A model generated the notes under the pieces. The model was not told the origin of the DNA. It made no database searches and saw only the letters and a program-made list of their open reading frames with translations. From Lithospermum erythrorhizon (Eukaryota > Streptophyta > Magnoliopsida > Boraginales > Boraginaceae), in NCBI GenBank assembly GCA_019722365.1, contig JADFUC010000964.1, forward strand, positions 868,001 to 932,000: a stretch of 64,000 nucleotides of DNA, in the 5' to 3' direction. Below are positions 36,361 to 47,078 of the stretch, piece by piece; within the stretch, counting starts at the first letter, position 1, and each line of letters opens with the position of its first letter. The translations under genes and the position numbers were made by a program.

Positions 36361-39300
36361 TAAGATAAAGAAAATTTTGAAACTATTATCACTCATTCTT
36401 AAATAACGTATGTATGTATTGTTAAGTTGTATTGGAGATGTTAATTATGGCCTTCAAGACTTTCTCAAATGATAAATATATATGTGAATTTGTTATATTG
36501 AATAATACTTCAATACATAAGTGAAGTGAATGTTATTTATTAAGAATATAAGAGAAAAAATAACAAAATATGTATATAATGCTACGTAAGTAATTGAAAC
36601 CAATATATAATTTAGATTAAAACGAAGATTAATAAAAATCAAAAAATTTATCACATTTATTCTTATGAAATTTTTAATTTATATTGTAGCTTTGATTTGA
36701 ATCATAAAAATCACTATTTTATCAATAAATAAATTGATTTGAAAAATTATGTTTGTATGTTGATATCTTTGTCGAGTATAATAAGACAAATTTATAATTT
36801 ACGTAGTAAGTAAGTAGGTTTGAGTAATGGTAGTGTAATATGTATGAGATGACACGTTGATGTGTGCATGTTGAGTCAAAGTCAGCAGCCGGAATCTTGG
36901 TATGGCTGGAATGGACAATAATTTTGACTAGATTTTCCATGTCCTTTAAACCCCATATTGAGGAAGTATATAGTATTCCATAACTTTACTGTTAATCTGT
37001 TATCATATTCATGTTTTGAGCTTTTTTATAATTAGTACTTTAGAAAACAGTAATATAAGGAGTAATATTTATTCAATTGTTCAAAACTACATTTACAAGT
37101 GTTTGTTACGTTGCAAATACATAGTAATAATGATGTGTGTAATGGAAACAAGAACTTTTATTATTTATTTAAAGGGGTTTAAAATAAAATTTATCGTAGG
37201 GGAAAATTTCTCAATATACAAGTTTTGTCAAATCGAAGTGACGATTTTCCAAACTATATTCCCAAGTTGCTTGTCGACGTGATTGTGGAGATGCTTGGGT
37301 TTCTGCTTTTCGACTCGATTTGGCTTTATAGGAATTTGGTATGAGCCTCACTGATTCAGCTGACTACTGATAGGATTTGATAGAAGTTTTATGACTTGAT
37401 ATGGTCCGAGCCGTGAGAGAATTTAGCAACAGATTCTTTGCTGGTCAGTACGACTCGACTTTGCCCTCGACTGATCTCCTGCCTACGTTAGATCGATGGA
37501 CCCTACTCATGTTGTATTTGCAGTCACGGCCTTCACCAAGCATGACTTCGATACGCTCAAGGATCAGCAGAGTCAAAAGCATCAAGCTTCTTACGATCGA
37601 AGTAGGCTGCTTACTTGCTCATGACCATAGCCTCGAGAGCTACTTGTCAGACTTGATTCATGATAAAATCCCTCTTAAAAATAAGCAAGGAAATGATGTA
37701 ACAAAGAATTTGTTGAAGCAATGTACGCTTCATTTGTACTATGTGCCTTAGCAAAATTTTGTTGCTATAGCTGATGACAAGATGGGCGCCAAGGCTCCCG
37801 ATCTTTTGATGATATCATCGACGTGATGTAGGCTTTAGCAACAGAAAGTTTCCTCGCCTCGAACTAAATTTATGTGATTGAATATTTAGCGTATTTTTCT
37901 ATATCTCTCAATCTCTGATTTAATCAAAGATTTGCGAATAATCAGTGATTTTAGCTTATTCATAAATATTCAAGCTGTGCTCCCCGAGATCGCTGTCGAT
38001 TCTTATTAGATTTTGCTTATCTCATAATTTATCAGATTTACACATTCTTGCAAAGCGCCATTTCATACCCTGAGATGTTTTCCAACCACCAAAAGCTCGT
38101 GTTTCTTCTTAGTGGTTTAAAAGATTTAACTCCGTAGAATTTTAAGAGTATTCCTTCATTTTCCTGTGTGTTTTTGTATGCTTCTCTCGAATGAGAATGT
38201 TGTCTAATTTTTCAAAATATGAGGGGCATTTATAGGCTTCCTCGGGCTTTGGAATACTTGCTTCGATTGTTGGTTTATTTCAGTGGGACACGATCTTAAC
38301 TGCTGAATTTCGAAGGCTAAAAGCATCCGAACTGCCGGATTTTTAGGAATTAATTCTCCTCCAAGAATTAATATGGAAGTTTATTTTGCATGAAAAAGAA
38401 GGTTCATTCTCTTTCTGTACAAACACATTTTCACGTTGATCCCGACCTTTGGAGTCTTGATTTCGAACCACATAACTTTTAGAGTCTCCATTTTGAACTC
38501 CCCGAAACTTTTGAAAGCTTTAATTTTTAGCCTCTAAAGCCGATTTTAATCCAATAAAATTGTATTTTAGCTTTTCCCGAACCCTAAATTTAATTTAACT
38601 TTAAATCGGAGTTATTTTCCGAAACCTCTTGTTCGCACGAGGATTTCACATTAAATTTCCGTACTGACGAGAACCCTAGCGACGATCACTTTTAGTGACT
38701 CCGATTTTTAATTATTTTTTAATTAATTCATTTTAATCATTTTAATTATTATTTAATAAATTTTCACTGTCTACAATGTGTGTTCTTAATGAATTATTAT
38801 CAAGCAAATAAAAAGCTATAATCACTTCTATTTTTCTATTTAGTTTGTTTGAACCAACACAAAAAAATGTTTGGATTCTGATGGTTTATTCTGACGAAAG
38901 ACATGTCTTTCATTCTTTTGTTGATTACATTCTATACTAGTCATAAGGAGGCAATAGTTACATCAGCATGCAATTGCCCACACGCAAATCTTTGTCTTCA
39001 TTGCTACTAATATATTCATACCATTATTATAAATGTTTGGCTATATCTAGTGGAGCAATTCAAGTACATATACATATATCACTTTCAAAGCTCTGCCAGA
39101 TTATATTAGGTTAAGTATCTACCATGCACAATATATCTTATTTTGTGGCAGAGAAGAAATATAATAATTGTTCTTTATAGCTAGACCATCTCTATAATCT
39201 GAACAATGAGAAATAGCTAGGTTGTTGCCTGTTGGGGTTAGTTATTGTTAGTTATTACTATTTCACTTTCAAGACAAAAACGTCATGTAGCCCATTTAAA

Positions 39301-39700
39301 GTTTCATTACTAGCTAGTACATCGTTTTTCATCATTAATGAATGAATGGGAAATAGGGTCCACAAGATAAAAGAAAGTTGAGATGTTGAAATTTGAATGC
39401 GGGTGGCATCCTCTGTTCCATTTTTTAATAGTCGAAATGGACTTTTTATTATAAAAGTTTTTTAATCTGAGATCCGCAAACTACGTCATGGTGAATCATA
39501 CTAGATAAGCATTGCATTTACATTTCCGATTTCAAGAAGTTTGCTGGGATAGAGAATTCAAACATATGACCTCACGATCATAAACTTATCTACTCCTCCA
39601 ACTTAACAACCCTTGAGGATTTATTATTGAGTTCTTTTAGTGGTATATAATCTTTATATATATAAAGAGTGAAGTGAGGTGACCTGTGCTCCATGGTCAT
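36361..39700. other. Gene-poor region with GC-richer unclassified block
   Basis: A block at about 37300-37860 is richer in GC than its surroundings and is open from 37401 to 37751 on the plus strand (MVRAVREFSNRFFAGQYDST start). It shows no motif I recognise and may be a decayed transposon-derived frame. Sequence to about 38778 continues with moderate GC and ends at aattttcactgtctaca, resembling an LTR terminus. The remainder is AT-rich and featureless. Confidence 0.35.
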
Positions 39701-39744
39701 ACATTTTTAGGCGTGTGATCATGCAAGTTTTTCCTTTTTTTTTT

Positions 39745-40935
39745 GAAACTCGATAAATTAATACTCGATTATTTAATAAACTTTTTAAGTTAATATTTTT
39801 TGCTGCTCTCGATTCGGGGATATATTATTTAATAAATTCTCTAATATAATATTTTTGGTTGTTCCCGACTCGGGGATAGGGTGCTTAATTAATAATTCAT
39901 GGTTGTTTCGTTCCTTTTTCATTTTAGCTCGATAAATTAATACTTATCAAGATATAATATTTTTGGACGGTCCCTACTTTATTAAATTAATAATTCGTTG
40001 CCTTTTTATTTTGCAATTATCAACACGCATGAAAAATTGAGCAAATTAATACTGAGCACTTAAAAACTCTCTAAGATAATATTTTGGTCGGTCCCAAACT
40101 CAGGATAGGTGTCAAATTAATAATTGCGTTTTTTTTTCGGGCCCTTTTCATTTTTTGTTGCAATTATCAACTACAAAGAGAAAATCTATAAATTAATACT
40201 CGATTATTCAATAAACTTTTAAGCATAATTATTTTTGTCGGCCCCAACTGACAGTAAAGCTACAATTAAAAATACCAAATTATAAGATAATACATTTTTG
40301 ATAATTTTCAACACCAATGTTGGTCGATCGAAATATTTTTGGATGATATAATACCCAAGTTAGTCCGTATTAGTTAGTCCCGAGCATGGTAAGCAATTAA
40401 TAGCTCTTTGAGTTTTTTGTTCCTTTTCTATTTTTATTTCTTTTATTTATACTGGTCAACCATCGTGAGAAACTCGAAAAAATTAATACTTGATTTTTTT
40501 AACAAAACTCCTTTAAGATAATATTCCTTTGGTTAGTCACGCTGACATGGAGCTGTTTATTTTTATCCCGACTCGGGATAAAACCTTGGATTTTGCTTCA
40601 TTTAAATTTCAAGATAAATATTTTTTACGGTCTCGACTGAACAGGTGCTAAATTAATAATGCGTCCTTGTTAATTTTAATATATATATATATATATTGTC
40701 GGAATTATTAACTACATTTGAAAAACTCGATAAATTAATAGTTTTATTACTAATAAACTCTCTAATATAATATTTTTGGTCGGTCCCAACTCGGTGTGAT
40801 GTAGTAAATTAATAATTTGTGTTTTTTTTAGGTTCTTTTTTTTGCAATTACAATTCATGAGACACTCGATTATTTAATAAACCCCCTAAAATAATATTTT
40901 TGCCTCCCAACTCGATAAGTGTGCTAAATTTAGCT
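39745..40935. repeat. Dispersed-tandem array of a CTCGATAAATTAATA / GGTCGGTCCCAACTCGG unit
   Basis: A unit of roughly 110-180 bases recurs about eight times, starting near 39750, 39820, 39916, 40027, 40174, 40463, 40713 and 40855. Consensus parts in order: aaaactcgataaattaatac, tcgattatttaataaactct, ctaatataatatttttggtc, ggtcccaactcggg, gctaaattaataatt, then a T-rich stretch with gcaattatcaac. Copies are strongly diverged and some are truncated. A short (AT)n run lies at about 40680-40697. Confidence 0.8.
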
Positions 40936-41859
40936 TAAAGCCAACACATTCGATCTTTTGACATATTTTTACTTATACTCTATAGAAAGGTCCCGGAAAG
41001 CTCAAATGAATTCATACGGACGCTCACAATTAAGGGCCCAACAACACTAGTGTTGTATAAAGATTGATTATTCTTCAAACACGCTTTATCCACGGAATGA
41101 AAGAAAAAGAGAAAATATACAATGGTAAAAGCAAGCAAAAAAATAATAATCCAATGAGACAAAAATAGTGATTGTGAAATTGGCTTCAGTGGCCTCAAGA
41201 TGAGCAGATTTGCAAAAATGAGTTCTGGAAGTAGTCATGACTACGAAAATATTTAGTCACACTAAGTCGATTGTCAAGTACTAGTCCCCGTAATTGGGTA
41301 TTATTCCTGTCTCTCAAGATTTAGTCCCTAAATTAACATTGCCGTTAGAAATTAACATTTTTACTCGAGTTGTGGTGTTCACAAGCCTTTAACGGCTAGA
41401 TTAAGCCTAATAATAATTTAATTACTCCACTTAACTTCTTAATATTACAAAAAATACTCATCCCACTGTAACAAACCAAAACCAACACTTTTAACACAAC
41501 ACAAAGTAAAAACTAAGTTAAAAAATCTAGCGACCAAAATGAGGCGATATTATGAGCCCCAAATCAATTAAAAATTCAGGCGACAATTTTGTAGGGTTCT
41601 CCAATTGCTTTATGGCGTACATCTAGATCCGTTGAAGCCCCTACATATTGTATGTCGAAATTAGTTGTTTAATATATAATTTTTTGGGTTTTGACAAAAG
41701 TAAAAGTTGTTTAATATGTTTTAAAACCACTTGTAATATAATATTAAGCATGTTTTGTAAAGTATTAGTTTTTTAGTGTTGGTTTTGACTCTTTGTTTAA
41801 AGCATGTTTTGATGTTCCCCATTTATTTTTAAAGCATGTTTTGATGTTCCCAAAATGGT

Positions 41860-42010
41860 TTAAGATTTTTCCCAAATCAATTAGGATTTCTGAATTCCCC
41901 CAAATCGATTAGGGTTCTAATATCCCCAAATCGATTAGGGTTTTTGATTTTTCCCAATTCCATTAGGGTTTATTTTTCCCCAAATTAATTTAGGGTTTTT
42001 TTAATATTGA
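41860..42010. repeat. Short array of cccaaatcgattagggtt units
   Basis: About five imperfect units of roughly 25-35 bases contain ccaaatcRattagggttt. Each holds ttagggtt, the plant telomere-like / telo-box core in reverse orientation. It is too degenerate for a true telomeric tract. Confidence 0.65.
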
Positions 42011-42054
42011 TTAATAAGGGTTTATTTTATGATTTTCAAATGGTGAAAACCAAC

Positions 42055-42835
42055 ATGATTTGCTTATAATCCGAATATACTACGGTGGGGCTTTGTTGAG
42101 AAGTCTGTGATACACGCGCGATGTCAGAGGGAAGGTTTAGATTATTTGACTATATGGATGGAAAGTATCTTAAGATTGATGATAAGCGCAATTTCTAGAA
42201 AGCGAATGTATACCATTGTGTGATAGAGATGAATCTGGGTTTTATCATAAGTATAATGATGATCGGGGAAAAAGTTGTAGATTTCTTAGTAAAGATAGTG
42301 ACGTGTTAGGTTTGTTGAAGTTTTCTAAGACTGAAATGCAGTGTGGGTGGAAATATATGCGTAGTATAAGCGGTGTCGATGATACGCCGAGGAAAGAGGC
42401 CACAAATGGAGAGAGATTAGACAAGATAATGTTGAGCCGGCTTAAGGTAATGATGCGGGAGAGATTGGGATGGATTCTATGGCTCGTAAATGCCAATCCA
42501 AGACCGATCTCGTGGGACATTTGTGATACCATGTAATGACAGTGTGAGGATCTCGACGAAGGGCTCAGAGGGACGCAGGAGTATGATATGGCCGATTTAT
42601 GATACTTTGCTCGATATAACGTTGATTTAAGACATTACGGTAGTTGGCCATTCTTCTTATAATGAAGTTGTTCTCAAATGCAATTTATGAGCAATTTAGA
42701 GACAGTGATGGAGATGCTGACTTAAATTATGACAGTGACGTTAATTTCTACCCACAACGTTATTCAAGACTAAATCGAACTGTAGAGCATAATTACGGGA
42801 CTAAATCTCGCAATACCAATTTATTAGACTAAATC
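42055..42835 (+). mobile_element. Degenerate MULE-type transposase N-terminal remnant
   Basis: Broken reading frames encode pieces that resemble the N-terminal region of plant Mutator-like transposases. LLIIRIYYGGALL is followed in another frame by GRFRLFDYMDGKYLKIDD. An open stretch at 42216-42536 (SGFYHKYNDDRG, LSKDSDVLGLLKFSKT) and an acidic piece near 42700-42760 (DSDGDADLNYDSD) follow. The order matches what I remember of such proteins, but similarity is weak and several stops interrupt it. No catalytic DDE part or terminal inverted repeats were found. Confidence 0.35.
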
Positions 42836-42839
42836 ACAC

Positions 42840-44569
42840 CATGGTCATGAGAATATTTCTACAATTTCCTCGTCAGTATGACTAGAAAATGGACAAAAAA
42901 TGGATAAGATAGAAGAAACAAAATTGGTGTCTTTACGTCAAACATTGTCGCACAAACTGAGGTCATTCCAATTTTCAAGTGTATTTTGACATTTAGTAAT
43001 AAAATGGGCTGGTATCAGGCCTCAATTTAATGTTGGTCTAGAGTCTAGAGTCTAGACGTCTAGTAATAAAATACATAGAGCCATAGAGATAGAAGTACCA
43101 AAGCCCAATTAATATACTGATATACATGCTCATATTTAGAATTTAGAAGAAAACTATTTGCGATCTCGTAACGAGTACCTTTAATTGGACTATGAGACTA
43201 TATTTGTTTGGTATCTCATCATATTAGCATTTATTAGACGATGGCACGATGGTATATATATTATCAATACTATAAAGAACGGTTTACTCTCACTAACGTA
43301 GTTTTCGGACACGCCGCAGACAAATAAAATGCTTATTCGCACTTCGGTAGTCGCATATCCGTGATTAATGGACCAAACCGGCTCGCCTAATGGGTAAAAT
43401 GTACCGACCACTATTTCACCAACATGCTAATTTCGCGACATTGCTACCATTTATTTCAAGTGACATTTTCGTATTTTGAGCCCTATATTATATTTTAAAA
43501 AAGAACAAAATATACCATTGTTAAGTTGAGCCTCCTAACCCCGAAAATGCTCGAGACCCCATATTTTGTTTAACAAGGATGTGTGTGATGGTGAGGGTAC
43601 TGTCTTTTTCCCATGAAATCCGGTCATCTCTGGGGGATGAACGGTGACGATGGCTCGTTCGACTATTAGTGCACATGACCCTATCATCCTATTCTCTAAA
43701 TTAGCTCAATTTTTATACTCAACAACTATTCAACATTAATAGGGGTTGGAAGATTTTGTGGCCATTCATGGACACATTCATACTATATAATGTACTTATT
43801 TGGATCGGAGTAAGAATTTGTTTATTGCTCCTAAATTCAACTCTTATAAAATAATTCTATGATCCTTTATTATGTTGCCACATGTCGACAAAGGCGATAA
43901 AGATTCAGAGTTTAGATTCTTATGTTACTAACATATGTAGTTCTTTTGGGTCTTTGTTGAAGGCTTGAAGAATTGTTTGTCAACTTAATTTGTAAGCTTG
44001 ACTGATTAGTTTGGTTAGTTGGTTTTCTTAATTATGTTGGATCATTAGTAATTCAGTCTCTTGTGATGAAATTTTGGTGCTTTTATATGTTTCATAGTTT
44101 TATGTTTCTTGGGTCAGCTTTGAATTTTGATGGTTGGCTTTAAATTTTTAACTAAAATAGTTTTTGTTTATGTTGTATGCTATTTTAGTAAAAATATATA
44201 TCAAAATATTGTATTTTTAACTTACTTTACGACAAGATGATAATTTTGATTCAACTGAAGTTATATTGTCAATATTTCGCTAAAAAGCCTGCTTAATTTC
44301 GGCCAATCGAAAATCGAATCGCATGCACTTATTTGAAACTGAGAGATTCTTGAAAAATAAATGGTAAAATTATTCTCATCTTCTATCTAGATTGACTGTT
44401 AGTTAAGATAAAACTGAATTTTGATTGATTTAGTGATGTTTTAAGTTGATAATATCTAGGAATTAGTCTACAATTGAATTTATTTAATTTTGGGTATCTA
44501 TCATTTGCAAATCTGATTAGAACAAGAAGTGTAAGTTGTTACAGAGATAACTAATAAGGATGTCTCAGA
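42840..44569. other. Spacer, no gene seen
   Basis: AT-rich DNA between the MULE-like remnant and the G6PDH fragment. A 43190-43411 minus-strand open frame has no recognisable motif. The left copy of the 50-base direct repeat that flanks the G6PDH fragment lies at 43921-43970. Confidence 0.5.
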
Positions 44570-45270
44570 CAAGTGGTTTACCCCCCATGCTGGCATATCG
44601 AGAAAAGGGCTCCTTTGAAGAGTGATCCTTTATTAGAATCGAGGAGAGTGTAAATGAAACTTTATGCCTATCCATCATTGTTCTTGGTGTTTCTGGTGAT
44701 CTTGCCAAGAAAAAGACTTTTCCGGCGTTGTTTAATCTCTATTGACAAGTAAGATGTAATTAAATTTTTCATTGTAGCTTGCTTGTTGATAACAATCATC
44801 GTATTAATCTGCTGGATTTTTCTGATTTAGGTATCTAACTAAGAGTGCAGACGATGCTGAAGTAGTATCTGAATTTTTGCAGCTGGTTAGTGCTTGGTTG
44901 GTCTTCATATTTTTTATATGTTATTTAAAACCTGATCAACTTAAATAATTTATTCATATGAAGGTCAAATATGTAAGTGGCTCTTATGACACACCAGAAG
45001 GTTTTCAAGCACTGAACGAGGCAATAGCGAAGCATGAAATCTGTAGAAACACTACAGAAGGAACTGTGCAGAGACTTTTCTATCTTGCACTTCCACCATC
45101 AGTATATCCACCTGTCTGCAAAATGATCAAAATTACTGCATGAATAAATGTATACTAGTGATCATATAACTTCTAAATCTGACGTGTACCAATATCTGTA
45201 TGGTTTGATGATGTCTATTATATGTTACTAACATATGTAGTTCTTTTGGGTCTCTGTTGAAGACTTGAAG
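43921..45270. repeat. 50-base direct repeat flanking the G6PDH fragment (two ends)
   Basis: 43921-43970 and 45221-45270 are the same apart from two bases (tatgttactaacatatgtag, then ttcttttgggtctYtgttga, then agRcttgaag). Their starts are exactly 1300 bases apart, and they bracket the G6PDH-like exons. Confidence 0.9.
44570..45143 (+). pseudogene. Truncated cytosolic glucose-6-phosphate dehydrogenase
   Basis: Three exon-like pieces keep introns between them. 44570 to about 44745 contains [20 protein letters not shown] (the NADP-binding [10 protein letters not shown] motif with V for A) but has in-frame TGA codons. 44831-44885 encodes GYLTKSADDAEVVSEFLQL. 44964-45143 encodes [20 protein letters not shown], then [20 protein letters not shown], then stops. 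Intact enzymes have about 510 residues. Here the stretch between the coenzyme motif and GYL is missing, and everything after CKMIK, including the substrate site RIDHYLGKE, is gone. No active oxidative pentose-phosphate enzyme can result. Retained introns show a genomic duplicate, not a reverse-transcribed copy. Confidence 0.85.
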
Positions 45271-46480
45271 CTAATGTGTCATTAATGGATACAGGTTGAG
45301 GGTTGTTATGGACATCCATCCGTTTTTCTCGGAAGGTATTTAATTTAGGGGTTTTATAAGCTATTTTAAATATTATGATTTTTTTAATTTGTGCTCTTCA
45401 ATAACTTAATTAACTTACTGGAATTCTTTAGTTTCTCTTTATAATTGCTACTGATTGTTTATTTAACAATGTAAGTGAATGTTATGTTGAGATTTATTTA
45501 ATTTCACATCTGCAACAAATGAGCTTTTTAGATGTTTGTAGTACTTAATATTGCGTTGAGTCGCATTCCTTTTGTAATAAAGGAGTTCTAGAGAGCTTTC
45601 ATGGGTTCATGGTGCTAAATTCCTCATTGTTTGATATGTCTCACCATGTAATTTGTAACAATTGTGCACTTTGTTCCCGACGGTTTCGGATAACCCGTTG
45701 CCACAATCCTCGTTCTGGCCGAAAGTTCTCAACTTTGGTAGCGTTTGTTTAGCCTATATTTATATTTCTACGAGTTTTATTTATCAGTTAATAAATACAT
45801 GTAGAATAGATAATATTCATCCTAGAATAATATTAGGTCTTTTAATACACATGAAGAACATAATTTTTCGGTTTTGAAAATCTTTGCAGCTTTTATCTTG
45901 CTTTCAGAATGAGATTTTATGATAAAGAAAACACTCAATATAGATTATAGCTAAGCAGTGAGCCAAGGCCAGAACGATCTTCCTCGTTTATTAGCGGATT
46001 CTCATAGAAGAAGACAGTATGCCTTCTACATTGAGGAAACCTCGTATGTAAAATTTCATAATTGCTTATTTCCGGGCAGATTTAAATTTCTCATGTGCTT
46101 TTATTGGATTGTTTGAAACCCGAAGATTTGAGGCTAAACTCTAACACAATAATGAATCACATCACTTGTTTACACTGGCATGTATTATGCTAGTTGACTT
46201 CTGGCCTCTATCTCCGCTTTTATTTGAATTACTTAATTGACTTTACTTCCATCGATACCAATCAAAATTAAGATTCTATGTGACATAAATATAAGGAATT
46301 ATATGAATTTGTACTATATATCTAACTAATTTGAAATATTTGAACAAGAAAAACATTATGATTTATTTAAATTATTTTCTTTGTTCTATGATATTTTTAA
46401 AATAGCAACGAAATCAAATAAGGCAGCTGGCTATGAGGGATTATGTGCTAGACTACAGCTAGGAGAAGCCAAGGAGAGTT
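45144..46480. other. Spacer, no gene seen
   Basis: Contains the right copy of the 50-base direct repeat and AT-rich DNA. I looked for later G6PDH exons here and found none. Confidence 0.5.
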
Positions 46481-46481
46481 G

Positions 46482-47078
46482 ATGAAAAAGCTCAATAATC
46501 CTCTCTGGAAATCACAAAACAAAAGGTAGTATATAATTTCATTTTCTTTTTTATCCTTCAAAAAATTCCAATTTTTTTCTTAAATTGTGACTCTTATAAT
46601 TGCAAGGTCAAACATGAAACATCTGTTTTACAATTTACATCCCGTGACCACTAGGTTAATCATAGTTTACTAGCTTTTTGTTGGTGACAAGGCTACGTTG
46701 AATCGCCTTCGCCTTGACTTTAAACGCTTCGATCTCAACAACAATGCGTGTTTTAATTAAAACAGTGTGTGATACATTTTTATGGTTTCAGGGTCTTAAA
46801 AGGAATGCGAAGAACAGAAACGTGCAAATGTTTTTGGATTGAAGAAGAAGAGTGGATGGTCGAAGAGGTTCAGTTGGACATCAAAATGGAAATGGAAATC
46901 ATCACAAAGAGAAGAATGTGTGGTTTGCTTGCAACCCTTCAAGGGAGGCCAAACCTTAATGCAATTGCCATGATGTACTCATAGGTTCCATTCAAGGTGT
47001 TTAATGCCTTGGTTAACCACTAATGTTCATTGCCCTTGTTGTAGATTGCTAATTTCACTTGAATTTACATCTCATTAA
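46482..47078 (+). pseudogene. RING-H2 zinc-finger gene with in-frame TGA and early frameshift
   Basis: From 46803 one frame encodes a basic Trp-rich segment (VFGLKKKSGWSKRFSWTSKW) and then a RING-H2 finger. Its ligands are ECVVCLQPFKGG, then LP, TGA (46971-46973), CTHRFHSRCLMPW and HCPCCR, to a stop at 47076-47078. All eight zinc ligands (C-x2-C, C-x-H-x2-H-x2-C, C-x2-C) are present, but the TGA sits directly before the third cysteine, where relatives read LPC. A possible first exon (46482-46525, MKKLNNPLWKSQNK, donor GTAGTA) splices at 46792 into a different frame that stays open to 46983 without family content. RING-H2 proteins are usually E3 ubiquitin ligases. As written this one is split. 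Confidence 0.6.

Noticed and set aside
39745..40935. CRISPR-like repeat-spacer array
   Set aside because: Repeats are diverged, spacing is irregular, and the genome is clearly a plant nuclear one.
43190..43411. 73-codon minus-strand open frame
   Set aside because: No recognisable domain. Could be a transposon scrap, but there is no support.
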